From UBA4717 sp002404395 (GTDB lineage Bacteria; Bacillota; Clostridia; Oscillospirales; CAG-272), in contig CALFNW010000045.1 in NCBI GenBank assembly GCA_937902275.1, positions 1 to 13,066 of the forward strand: DNA of 13,066 bases. Direction: 5' to 3'. The notes below the pieces were generated by a model. That model was not told the origin of the DNA. It did no database searches and worked only from the letters and a program-made list of their open reading frames with translations. Made by a program: the position numbers and the translations under genes. Shown piece by piece: positions 1 through 6,204 of this stretch. The first letter of the stretch is position 1; each line of letters begins with the position of its first letter.

Positions 1-209
1 AAAACCATTTTAAATATTACTACCGGGTCTATGCTTGGTCTGCCGTTGTCTGCACAATACAATTCTTCTACTATATCATATATGTGAGTAAAATCTATTG
101 CGCTGTCTATTTTCCTTAACAAATGCTCTGCCGGCACAAATTCCTCTATGCTGAATAGTTCTATTTGGCTGCGGTTTTCTCTTCCTTTTACTATCATTTC
201 TATCACCAT
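1..209 (-). CDS. IS1182-like transposase, N-terminal part (cut by window edge)
   Basis: This frame is open from an ATG at 207-209 to the window edge, giving about 69 residues that begin MVIEMIVKGRENRSQIELF. It continues with a FVPAEHLLRKID segment and later NGRPSIDP, followed by the hydrophobic IFKMV. This is the typical start of IS1182/IS5-type DDE transposases (the DUF772-like N-terminal domain), where a '.hlLrkID' stretch and an '.GrpSidPv...k' stretch precede the catalytic core. The catalytic DDE residues lie beyond the window, so it is not possible to tell whether the gene is intact. A second in-frame ATG at 195-197 (MIVKGREN) is an equally plausible start, because neither has a clear Shine-Dalgarno. 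The family call rests on remembered motif patterns. Confidence 0.75.
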   Translation of the reverse strand, partial: MVIEMIVKGRENRSQIELFSIEEFVPAEHLLRKIDSAIDFTHIYDIVEELYCADNGRPSIDPVVIFKMV

Positions 210-229
210 TGTTATTATATCATATATAT

Positions 230-257
230 GAAAAAAAGCCCAGTATTTACTGGACCT
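230..257 (-). terminator. rho-independent terminator behind the toxin gene
   Basis: Read on the minus strand, a CCAGT-AAAT-ACTGG hairpin is extended by further G-C pairing and followed directly by GC and seven T. It lies about 55 bp downstream of the RelE-like toxin stop codon. The plus-strand reading also has a T run (257-261), so it may work in both directions. It also sits just upstream of the IS1182-like start. Confidence 0.7.
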
Positions 258-272
258 TTTTCGACAAGCTGA

Positions 273-296
273 AAGCTCGGCTTTTCAGCCGAGCTT
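273..296. repeat. 10-bp perfect inverted repeat (hairpin) between toxin gene and terminator
   Basis: The arm AAGCTCGGCT (273-282) is matched by AGCCGAGCTT (287-296) with a 4-nt loop. No T-run follows immediately on either strand, so by itself it is not a canonical terminator. It probably adds to the terminator next to it or protects the 3' end of the toxin-antitoxin mRNA. An alternative pairing of CTGAAA with TTTCAG overlaps it, so two conformations are possible. Confidence 0.6.
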
Positions 297-309
297 CAAA
301 ACTATTCTG

Positions 310-636
310 TCATATTTCTATTTCTTTTAATTGCTCCCGTATATTTCTTCCGCCATACATCACACTGAGAATTGTTACCGTTTTGTCGGATTCGTTCGGA
401 AGATAAAATACCATGTAGTTTTTCACATTAAAGCAGCGTATTCCCTTACTGCGCCACGGTTCATCATCGCATAACTTGAACCGTTTAGGCATTTCATTCA
501 GTTTTCTGATTGCCGCTCTGATTAAATTAATGATTGATTCAGCGGTTTTAGGTGCAGAAAATTCTTCGGAAATATATTCGTAGATACTGTCAAGATCACA
601 AATCGCTCTTTCGGTATATTTAACATCAAAAATCAT
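310..636 (-). CDS. RelE/ParE-family type II toxin
   Basis: This 108-residue protein has the classic small-toxin fold signature. An N-terminal strand plus helices (residues 1-45, with DLDSIYEYISEEF) is followed by a basic central loop (KRFKLCDDEPWRSKGIR, about 51-67) and a C-terminal strand pair NYMVFYLP...VTILSVMYGGRNI (73-99). The YGGRN end is typical of RelE/ParE relatives annotated as plasmid-stabilisation toxins. RelE members cut mRNA on the ribosome and ParE members poison gyrase; the sequence does not settle which applies. Its ATG overlaps the antitoxin stop by 4 bp (ATGA, 633-636), so translation is coupled. The length is normal for the family and the frame is intact. Confidence 0.88.
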   Translation of the reverse strand: MIFDVKYTERAICDLDSIYEYISEEFSAPKTAESIINLIRAAIRKLNEMPKRFKLCDDEPWRSKGIRCFNVKNYMVFYLPNESDKTVTILSVMYGGRNIREQLKEIEI

Positions 637-938
637 ATGCCGTATTTTCGGCGGAAGTGTTCGTCAGCTTCGTCAGCACTTAACACTCTGCCTGCTTTCA
701 AGTCCGCCATTCCTTTCTCCATTTCGGCGTCAAATTCTTCTTTTGATAACGAACCGTATGCAAGCGGAGCTTTTTTCGGCAATTTAACATCAAAAGGAAT
801 ACCGTTTTGCAAAACAACCTGTCTTAAAAACATACCCACGGCATTTGACATCGGAATGCCTAATTGATCCAATACCTTTTCGGCTTCTTCCTTTACTTCA
901 GGTTCTACACGAGCAAAAACATTTGAAGTTCTCGCCAT
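633..938 (-). CDS. RelB/DinJ-family antitoxin
   Basis: This 101-residue protein starts MARTSNVFARVEPEVKEEAE. The N-terminal half is a ribbon-helix-helix DNA-binding domain (residues 3-50: strand NVFARVEP, helix EVKEEAEKVLDQLG, turn IPMSNAV, helix GMFLRQVV), followed by NGIPFDVKLP, a hallmark of the RelB/DinJ family. The C-terminal half (55-101) is acidic and would wrap the toxin. The ATG at 936-938 is preferred over an in-frame GTG at 945-947 because the GAGGTG ribosome binding site lies just upstream of the ATG and overlaps the GTG. It is the first gene of a two-gene operon with the toxin and is expected to repress its own promoter. Confidence 0.9.
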   Translation of the reverse strand: MARTSNVFARVEPEVKEEAEKVLDQLGIPMSNAVGMFLRQVVLQNGIPFDVKLPKKAPLAYGSLSKEEFDAEMEKGMADLKAGRVLSADEADEHFRRKYGI

Positions 939-950
939 ACAAATCACCTC

Positions 951-958
951 GTATAATA
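951..958 (-). promoter_or_regulatory. possible -10 element of the toxin-antitoxin operon
   Basis: On the minus strand, TATTATAC lies just upstream of the GAGGTG ribosome binding site and fits a -10 box. No good -35 box is visible at 16-18 bp. The DNA further upstream belongs to, or borders, the IS110 element, so insertion may have replaced the original -35 region. Confidence 0.35.
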
Positions 959-999
959 AAGTAGTAGTTTTTAATGTCCCTCTCCAAGGACGAAAGATG

Positions 1000-1185
1000 C
1001 TATACTGTAACGGATGCTGTGGATTGGTCGTATCACCTACCGCGCGACGGTTTCAAAGAGGCTCCGACCACAGCTCTTTGCGAGTTTGTTAATTAGTTAG
1101 ATACCGCACGACGGTTTATTTAGAACGAGGTTACAAGACGTAAAGTGCCCTGTGGATTCGTACAGCATCAAATAAACAAACTGCG
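1000..1185 (+). ncRNA. candidate IS110 bridge/seek RNA region
   Basis: The non-coding stretch before the transposase carries TACCGCGCGACGGTTT (1038-1053) and TACCGCACGACGGTTT (1102-1117), a 16-bp direct repeat with one mismatch. Each copy can fold as ACCG-loop-CGGT. Between them CAAAGAG (1054-1060) pairs with CTCTTTG (1074-1080). The apical loop CCGACCACAG can pair with CTGTGG (1017-1022) or GGTCG (1026-1030). A CTGTGGATT word occurs twice (1017-1025 and 1150-1158). IS110 elements are known to encode a guide RNA with two similar loops beside the transposase. The two-part design fits, but limits and loop assignments are inference. Confidence 0.45.
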
Positions 1186-1195
1186 AGGTATCATT

Positions 1196-2386
1196 ATGAT
1201 TTATGTCGGAATCGACGTTGCAAAGGACAAGCACGATTGCTTTATCATCAATTCCGAAGGTGAGGTTCTGTACGATGTTTTTACAATACAGAACAACATA
1301 GACGGGTTTAACGATTTACTGTTCAAAATCAAGACCGTCGAACAGAATCCGGGCAAAGTAAAAGCAGGGCTCGAAGCCACGGGACACTACAGCTGCAATA
1401 TTCTCGGATTTTTGAAAAACGCGGGTCTCGATACCGTCGTAATCAATCCGCTGTACACCAGTCTGAGCCGGAAGAGCATCAGTCTGCGTAAAACAAAAAC
1501 AGATAAGGTTGATGCCCGTACAATTGCAAGTATGATAATGTCTGACGTGAGCTTAAAGCCCTACTCAGACACATTATATCACAACGAAGACCTAAAGTCA
1601 CTAACAAGATATAGATTTGATAAAATTTCTCAAAGAGCGAAACTTAAACAATCGATATCGAGGCTTGTGAACATTCTTTTTCCGGAACTCGAAAAACTCG
1701 TGTCCACGCTCCACGGTAAGGCTGTGTATGCACTTTTAACCGAATTTCCAAGTTCCCGGCATATTGCGTCTGCCAATCTGAAGCATCTTACTCATCTTTT
1801 GTATACCGCTTCAAAAGGTCGTTTTAAAAGAGCCTCGGCAGACCAAATCAGAGAAACGGCGAGGCGTTCTGTCGGTTCTTATCTTCCTGCAAAATCGCTT
1901 GAATTAAAACATACAATAAAACTTATAGCTGAATTGAATGACGAAATTTCAAAAATTGAAGCAGAAATCAAAAAGATAATGGACGTTGTTGATTCTCCGA
2001 TTTTGTCTGTTCCGGGAATCGGTATGAATATCGGCGCAATCATTATTGCTGAAATCGGCGATTTCTCCCGATTTGAAAATCCCGATAAAATTCTTGCGTT
2101 TGCAGGCTGTTCTCCTTCTACCTATCAGTCCGGACAGATCTATTCTTCTCACGCAAAAATGGAGAAACGCGGTTCGAGATACCTAAGATGGGCTTTGATG
2201 AATGCCGCTTTTTATGTCTGCAATTGGGAGCCGACCTTTGCAGCATATCTTGCAAAGAAACGAGCCGAAGGAAAACATTATTATGTTGCTCTTTCACATG
2301 CCGTTAAGAAATTGGTCAGACTTCTTTATCACCTTGAAACCATCGGGGAAAAATATCAGCCGCAGGAAATGTCATCCGGAGCCTGA
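1196..2386 (+). CDS. IS110-family transposase (DEDD recombinase)
   Basis: This 396-residue protein is full length for the family. The N-terminal RuvC-like DEDD domain shows GIDVAKDKHD (Asp7), KAGLEATGHYS (Glu60) and RKTKTDKVDART (Asp103, Asp106). A helical region (about 130-260) is followed by the C-terminal Transposase_20 domain: PILSVPGIGMNIGAIIIAEIGDFSRF (268-293), LAFAGCSPSTYQSGQ with candidate nucleophile Ser312, and KRGSRYLRWAL (324-334). It would act with an element-encoded bridge RNA to join donor and target DNA. The ATG at 1196 is chosen over one at 1145 because MIYVGIDVAK is the family start and GAGG lies about 8 nt upstream. No frameshift or stop is present, so the element could be active. 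It is the only complete gene on the plus strand. Confidence 0.95.
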   Translation: MIYVGIDVAKDKHDCFIINSEGEVLYDVFTIQNNIDGFNDLLFKIKTVEQNPGKVKAGLEATGHYSCNILGFLKNAGLDTVVINPLYTSLSRKSISLRKTKTDKVDARTIASMIMSDVSLKPYSDTLYHNEDLKSLTRYRFDKISQRAKLKQSISRLVNILFPELEKLVSTLHGKAVYALLTEFPSSRHIASANLKHLTHLLYTASKGRFKRASADQIRETARRSVGSYLPAKSLELKHTIKLIAELNDEISKIEAEIKKIMDVVDSPILSVPGIGMNIGAIIIAEIGDFSRFENPDKILAFAGCSPSTYQSGQIYSSHAKMEKRGSRYLRWALMNAAFYVCNWEPTFAAYLAKKRAEGKHYYVALSHAVKKLVRLLYHLETIGEKYQPQEMSSGA

Positions 2387-2423
2387 GCTGTTTTTCATCT
2401 ATGCACTTAGTCGGCGTAGCGCA

Positions 2424-2560
2424 CCCTTTACAAACCGAAGAATTTGAATGCTACAATTTTTTCGGTGAAGGCTGCTGCGTCTTTTTGTCGTGTCATCCAT
2501 CGCCTTCGCTGTGCTTTTTTTGCATTCAAATTCTGTTTGTCAAGGGCGACGGTTTTTTTG
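2424..2560 (+). ncRNA. long nested hairpin with 3' T-run downstream of the IS110 transposase
   Basis: Three stacked helices pair across 123 nt. CCCTT (2424-2428) pairs with AAGGG (2542-2546), ACAAAC (2430-2435) with GTTTGT (2535-2540), and AGAATTTGAATGC (2439-2451) with GCATTCAAATTCT (2522-2534). The only irregularities are one mismatch and a 3-nt bulge. Inside, a further 9-bp stem pairs 2464-2472 with 2502-2510. GGTTTTTTTG follows (2551-2560), so the RNA would end like a terminator. It may be the transposase terminator with a large head, a 3' guide RNA as known for the IS1111 subgroup, or a miniature palindromic repeat. The pairing is seen directly; the role is inferred. Confidence 0.5.
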
Positions 2561-2657
2561 TTTTTAGGCTTGACTTTTAATAGTTAGTCTCTTTCGTAAA
2601 TAGTATAACACAATAGCAAGCGATTTGCAAGCAATTTATCAGGTGAAAATTTGCAAA

Positions 2658-3398
2658 TCAGTGCGAATGACAAGTCTTCGCCTTAACCGATTTTCCGCAT
2701 TCCGGACACTTTGTATCAACGGTAAACCTCACGCAAGTGCCGTTACCACCGAGTCCGCTTTTCTTTCCGCAATACTCGCAGTAAATATTCGGGTCTTTTT
2801 TCTCTGAATACTTTGGACATTTGGCAATGTCATAGCAAGGTTGTCCCCATTCATCAAGGGCATAAAAACTTCTGCACGAATGCGAACCGCAAGTCGGACA
2901 GCCCTTGTTTTCAAGGGAAACAATGAATGTATGTTCTTCCTTTGTTGTACAGTGATGATTTTTACTGCCACAGGAATATGGCTTAGGATTAGTGGTTTCG
3001 TGCCTTGTTGTAACAGGCTTTTTAGTAACCGGCTCTGTTTTCTTTGTGGTTTCGGCTTTCTGCTTTGGGGTGGTAGTTTCACGCTTCTGAGTCGTTTGCT
3101 CAGGTTTTCTTGTTGTGCTCGGATAAGTCGTAGCTCTCGTAGTTACAGATTGTTTTTCTGTCGTGGTTTCAACTCTTTTTGTTGCGGTAACGGTCTCTTT
3201 CGTAGTTGTTACCGTTTTCTTTGAGGTTGTTGTTTCTTTTTTATCCGGAGTTTTAATTACCGGATCTTCAATTGTAACGATTTCTTTTGTTGATTCTTTC
3301 GTTGTTTCAGCCTCATTGTCCTTTCCGCAAGCGGTAAACACCGTGCTGAGCATTAAAATGCAAAGTGCAAGGCTGATCATTTTCTTTGTGTGTTTCAT
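2658..3398 (-). CDS. Thr-rich lipoprotein with Cys-rich zinc-ribbon-like C-terminus
   Basis: This protein of about 246 residues has a lipoprotein signal peptide: MKHTKKM, a hydrophobic core to about residue 20, then FTAC with the lipidated Cys at about 24. A low-complexity linker of about 115 residues follows, built of Thr, Lys and Glu with repeated TTK/TTT and VTT words, a likely extended wall-spanning stalk. The last 105 residues hold about 14 Cys, including CPTCG, CEYCG and CPECG pairs, as in zinc ribbons or disulfide-bonded modules. The start has GGAGG about 8 nt upstream. It follows the pilus genes on the same strand with a large hairpin between, so it could be a pilus-associated surface protein. 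I do not recognise the family. The C-terminal domain could also be a degenerate zinc-ribbon module that no longer binds metal. Confidence 0.82.
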   Translation of the reverse strand: MKHTKKMISLALCILMLSTVFTACGKDNEAETTKESTKEIVTIEDPVIKTPDKKETTTSKKTVTTTKETVTATKRVETTTEKQSVTTRATTYPSTTRKPEQTTQKRETTTPKQKAETTKKTEPVTKKPVTTRHETTNPKPYSCGSKNHHCTTKEEHTFIVSLENKGCPTCGSHSCRSFYALDEWGQPCYDIAKCPKYSEKKDPNIYCEYCGKKSGLGGNGTCVRFTVDTKCPECGKSVKAKTCHSH

Positions 3399-3427
3399 TG
3401 ATTTTTCCTCCTATTCTTTGGGAATCT

Positions 3428-3481
3428 CTGATCAAATCCTAATACCCGCCTTCAAACAATTCGGGCATTAGATTTAATCAG
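3428..3481 (-). terminator. long imperfect hairpin between pilus operon and lipoprotein gene
   Basis: Arms of about 21 and 20 nt (3428-3448 and 3462-3481) pair over nearly their whole length. There are a few G-U pairs and one bulged base, and the loop is 13 nt. It begins 8 bp after the last pseudopilin stop and ends before the lipoprotein ribosome binding site. No T-run follows on the minus strand, so it is more likely a partial terminator, mRNA stabiliser or processing site than a full terminator. It could equally be a dispersed palindromic repeat. Confidence 0.5.
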
Positions 3482-3488
3482 TGCTTCC

Positions 3489-3968
3489 CTATTTTTTACT
3501 TGTCAGCGCCGAGGTTATCCTTACAGGAACTTTTGCTGTTGTAACCGTCTTTCCTGCAAAACGTATCGGCACATACATGATAAAGGAAACATAAAGCTCT
3601 AACTTTTCATCCTCAATAAATCCGATATCGGGAATCGTCAGGCTGAACTTTTCTGTTTCATCTGTATCCATACTATACAGTTTTCCGTTTCTTTCGTCTA
3701 ATGTGCAAAACTGTTTAAGTGAAGTGTAAAAAGGTGCGGTATTGACACCGTCTGTGGCGTTTTTGCCCTGCTTGATATTGTTGAAAATGATGATGGAATT
3801 GTTCGCGACAAAGCTGTCGAAAACGATCTGCGTATTTGTCTTTTGTATTTTTACAGTCGTAATTACCGAAGCGTAGGTAAAGATAACGGAAAAGACGATC
3901 ATAACGATAAGGACAAGTACACAAACCATGACATAAATCTCTCCACGGGTATTTTTAATAGCTTTCAT
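3489..3968 (-). CDS. TadE/TadF-like pseudopilin (hypothetical)
   Basis: This is a 159-residue protein. The start at 3966-3968 (MKAIKNTRGEIYVM) is chosen because AAAGGG lies 8 nt upstream and the hydrophobic segment then starts at residue 11, as in minor pilins; the open frame extends further upstream only inside the preceding gene. Residues about 11-33 form one membrane helix (YVMVCVLVLIVMIVFSVIF), preceded by TRG-EIYV, a prepilin-peptidase-like site. The rest is an extracytoplasmic domain rich in beta-type sequence, ending AGKTVTTAKVPVRITSALTSKK. The stop of the gene before it is only 5 nt upstream. Position after tadC and topology match TadE/TadF minor pilins, but no diagnostic motif is visible. 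Confidence 0.75.
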   Translation of the reverse strand: MKAIKNTRGEIYVMVCVLVLIVMIVFSVIFTYASVITTVKIQKTNTQIVFDSFVANNSIIIFNNIKQGKNATDGVNTAPFYTSLKQFCTLDERNGKLYSMDTDETEKFSLTIPDIGFIEDEKLELYVSFIMYVPIRFAGKTVTTAKVPVRITSALTSKK

Positions 3969-3973
3969 ATCAT

Positions 3974-4384
3974 TTACCCTTTCCAATATCTTTCCGATAC
4001 ACCGCTTCGTGTGCTTGTGCAGGTGACGGGAATACTTACAACTCCCACGCCAACCAGCTTTGTTCTGCATTTTACAACAACTTTCATTGTGTTTCCGAGC
4101 TGTACTTTTTTATGTGCGGCATTGTAGTAGCTGTTTGCAGTTGTTTCAACATCAAAGTCAAAGAACTGAGCTTTCAATTGACTCGCCCTTTCATTAAACT
4201 CATCACCGAAACATCCCGAATAGGTTGCTGTTTCTATGAGCTGTTCGGAGATTTCATCAAGATCCTGCTTCAGCGTTAAAAAGGAATAAATATTTAATGT
4301 TAATACAAGCACGGAAAGCAATGCAATGATGCCTACGCAGATATCAATATATCCTTCGCCTTTTTTGTTTAATATTCTTTTCAT
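3974..4384 (-). CDS. DUF4320-like pseudopilin
   Basis: This 136-residue protein starts MKRILNKKGEGYIDICVG, with a hydrophobic helix at about residues 13-36. It then has TLKQDLDEISEQLIETATYSG, which resembles, from memory, Firmicute proteins annotated as DUF4320 and found with Tad-type genes. KKG-EGYID looks like a type IV-type prepilin site with an acidic residue at +5. The remaining about 85 residues form a small extracytoplasmic domain with a VVVKCRTKLVGVGVVSIPVTCTSTR end carrying two Cys that could form a disulfide. GGAGGG stands 7 nt before the ATG. It sits 13 bp behind tadC and 5 bp ahead of the next pseudopilin, so all are one operon. Confidence 0.8.
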   Translation of the reverse strand: MKRILNKKGEGYIDICVGIIALLSVLVLTLNIYSFLTLKQDLDEISEQLIETATYSGCFGDEFNERASQLKAQFFDFDVETTANSYYNAAHKKVQLGNTMKVVVKCRTKLVGVGVVSIPVTCTSTRSGVSERYWKG

Positions 4385-4397
4385 TTACGCTCCCTCC

Positions 4398-5270
4398 TTA
4401 ACCGAACATAACGCCGACAGAACCCATTATCTGTGACACGATTACCACAACATAGATAAGCATAAAACAAACAAGCAGACACATAGAAAGTCTTTTGACC
4501 TTTTTCGGTATCTTCTGCGCTTCGAGTCTTAAGCGTTGTCTTTGAATGTCCGAAAACTTCATTTTAAGGCTTGCCCAATAAACGGGAGCTGTATCGCCGT
4601 GAATAAGTGTAATGAACCCGCGGCAAACATCGGACATCTGACTTGAACCGACCCTCGCTTCAAGTCTTGTGACAGCCGCTTCTTCATTGCCCGACTGCAT
4701 ATCTGCGGCGGTAATTTCAAGCTCATGCTTCAATTCCGGTCCTGAATTTTTGGAAAAGTCTTTAATAATATCAAGAATATTTCTTTGATATTTGAGCTTC
4801 TTTTCAATTGTTGCAACAAGTCTCGGCAAATCGTTTTCGATTCTTTCTCTTTTCGCTTTGATTCTCATACTGACGCTTTTAACATTCATTCTGTAAAGTA
4901 TGAACGAAAGGAAAAGAACAACCGGTGAAAGTATTGGAAAAATGAAAAACATCGGCACGGCAAAAACACCGACAAGCAAGGATTTAACGATTGCATTTGC
5001 CTTGTACATTTCGGGAGATATATCCATCTGCGCCGTGCGAAGATCTGTTTCAAGCTCCTGCCTTTTAAACTCATTCATAGGCAGATTCTTTGCAATGAAC
5101 GCCGCAAAGCTTCCGAGCCAGACATCAAGACTGCTTGTTTTCTCTTTTTGTGATTTCGACAGGTTATTGACTGCCTTTGATGTACGAACATACGGCAACT
5201 TAAACACATCTGCAAGAATAAAATACAGTCCCACAGCACATAGAACACCTATGATAACACTTAATATCAT
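4398..5270 (-). CDS. tadC: TadC-like type II secretion F-domain platform protein
   Basis: This is a 290-residue integral membrane protein. The ATG at 5268-5270 (MILSVIIGVLCAVG) is preferred over an in-frame start at 5300, because AGGAGG lies 9 nt upstream and the upstream start would overlap tadB. There is an N-terminal helix (1-20), a paired hydrophobic block (about 98-125), a long cytoplasmic T2SSF-type helical region (MRIKAKRERIENDLPRLVATI to about residue 255) and a C-terminal helix pair starting KRLSMCLLVCFMLIYVVVIV. It would form the inner-membrane platform with TadB on which the TadA ATPase drives pilin assembly. The gap to tadB is 13 bp. Confidence 0.82.
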   Translation of the reverse strand: MILSVIIGVLCAVGLYFILADVFKLPYVRTSKAVNNLSKSQKEKTSSLDVWLGSFAAFIAKNLPMNEFKRQELETDLRTAQMDISPEMYKANAIVKSLLVGVFAVPMFFIFPILSPVVLFLSFILYRMNVKSVSMRIKAKRERIENDLPRLVATIEKKLKYQRNILDIIKDFSKNSGPELKHELEITAADMQSGNEEAAVTRLEARVGSSQMSDVCRGFITLIHGDTAPVYWASLKMKFSDIQRQRLRLEAQKIPKKVKRLSMCLLVCFMLIYVVVIVSQIMGSVGVMFG

Positions 5271-5283
5271 CACTTTGCACCTC

Positions 5284-6204
5284 CTAACCCTTGTACTCAA
5301 CAGGTCTTGTGAACTTCAACATAAACAGGTATGTTACAAGTATCACAACGCCACATACGCCGAGAGTAATTTTGCCCGGTGTTTCAAACATCAAAGTATG
5401 AAACCAATCTTTGTTCAGAACGTAAAGAAGAGGTATGTTACCTACTACAAGACCGACCATTGTGTAATATTCTGTCCTCACCGCCGACATCATAGTGTCA
5501 AGCTCGCTGTTTACAATTCGCACATCGGTAAGCTTTGCGACAATCGGCTGCAAATTATCCTTTAAGGTGCTGTCCTCCTGACACTGCAAAAGAGCGTCGC
5601 ACCATTCCTTAAAGATTTCATCATCAACTTTTCCTCTCAGATTTTTTAATGCCTGTTTCGTATTTGAAATGAGTGTTGCGTCACCGATAAAGGCGGAAAA
5701 ATGTTCTCTTAAAGGCGGCTTGATGTACGCAAGATTTTCCTTAACGGAAGCGATAATATCGTCGTTTCTCATATATGAGGTTGAGATAACAGAAAGTGTT
5801 GTTTCAAGTTCGTCTTTTATGTGCTTGTCATAATGACTCAAACTGTTTCGGACATATACAAACGGTATGACAGCAAAAGCAACAGCGAACACAGGCACAA
5901 GAAAGACATTGTTAATGAGTATTGCTACGATACAGCCAACGGCAAAAAGGCAGAGACTCGAACAAATGATAAAAGCGAACTTGTTTCCTCTTCCCATAGC
6001 TGTCAGTGCGTCTTTCATATATATGAGCCTTTCACCGAGGCTTTTTTTCTTTTTACCCGACCTTAATCTGTGAACTCTGTCCCGTATACTTTCTTTTTTA
6101 GTTGTCAATGAGAGCAAATCATCCGATATTTGTTTCGGAGTAAGGTTCAGAAAGCAAACAACGGAAACAATCAAAAGCAGTGAGGAAATCAAATTCAGTA
6201 TCAA
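5284..6204 (-). CDS. tadB: TadB-like type II secretion F-domain platform protein
   Basis: This is a 306-residue membrane protein. It has an N-terminal helix (3-20), a basic segment with KKESIRDRVHRLRSGKKKK, a hydrophobic pair at about 75-115 (FAFIICSSLCLFAVGCIVAILINNVFLVPVFAVAF), then a T2SSF-like cytoplasmic domain (DELETTLSVISTSYMRNDDIIASVKEN). Two C-terminal helices around MVGLVVGNIPLLYVL and LGVCGVVILVTYLFML complete it. Translation starts at TTG (6202-6204), whose last two bases and the following A form the tadA stop TGA (TTGA overlap). A GGGGGTGA site lies inside the tadA end at normal spacing. This implies tight translational coupling of platform to ATPase. Confidence 0.84.
   Translation of the reverse strand: MILNLISSLLLIVSVVCFLNLTPKQISDDLLSLTTKKESIRDRVHRLRSGKKKKSLGERLIYMKDALTAMGRGNKFAFIICSSLCLFAVGCIVAILINNVFLVPVFAVAFAVIPFVYVRNSLSHYDKHIKDELETTLSVISTSYMRNDDIIASVKENLAYIKPPLREHFSAFIGDATLISNTKQALKNLRGKVDDEIFKEWCDALLQCQEDSTLKDNLQPIVAKLTDVRIVNSELDTMMSAVRTEYYTMVGLVVGNIPLLYVLNKDWFHTLMFETPGKITLGVCGVVILVTYLFMLKFTRPVEYKG

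Larger units (their letters stand above)
985..2600 (+). mobile_element. IS110-family insertion sequence (approximate limits)
   Basis: An intact DEDD transposase gene is flanked by about 245 bp of non-coding DNA on the left and about 270 bp on the right, both rich in repeats and hairpins. IS110 elements lack long terminal inverted repeats and make no target duplication, so the exact ends cannot be read from one copy. The limits given are estimates set by the neighbouring genes. A short shared ACGAAAGA (990-997) and its reverse complement (2590-2597) might be subterminal inverted repeats, but an 8-bp match may be chance. Confidence 0.5.

Noticed and set aside
1038..1117. Short CRISPR-like array (two 16-bp repeats with a 48-bp spacer)
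   Set aside because: There are only two repeats, no cas genes, and the position inside an IS110 flank favours a guide RNA structure.
1145..1195. Longer start for the IS110 transposase (17 extra residues)
   Set aside because: No ribosome binding site precedes it and the extra residues are not part of the family start; it also overlaps the candidate guide RNA region.
2622..2659. GATTTGCAA / TTGCAAATC inverted repeat at the 3' end of the lipoprotein gene
   Set aside because: The loop is 20 nt, the stem is AT-rich and no T-run follows on the minus strand, so it is a poor terminator and may be chance.
2841..3471. Plus-strand open frames opposite the lipoprotein gene, one of them Cys/Phe-rich
   Set aside because: They are antisense shadows of the Thr-rich repeats of the minus-strand gene, without ribosome binding sites, and the minus gene has a signal peptide and lipobox.
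4900..5565. 221-aa plus-strand open frame
   Set aside because: It lies wholly antisense to tadC and tadB, which have clear family features and ribosome binding sites.
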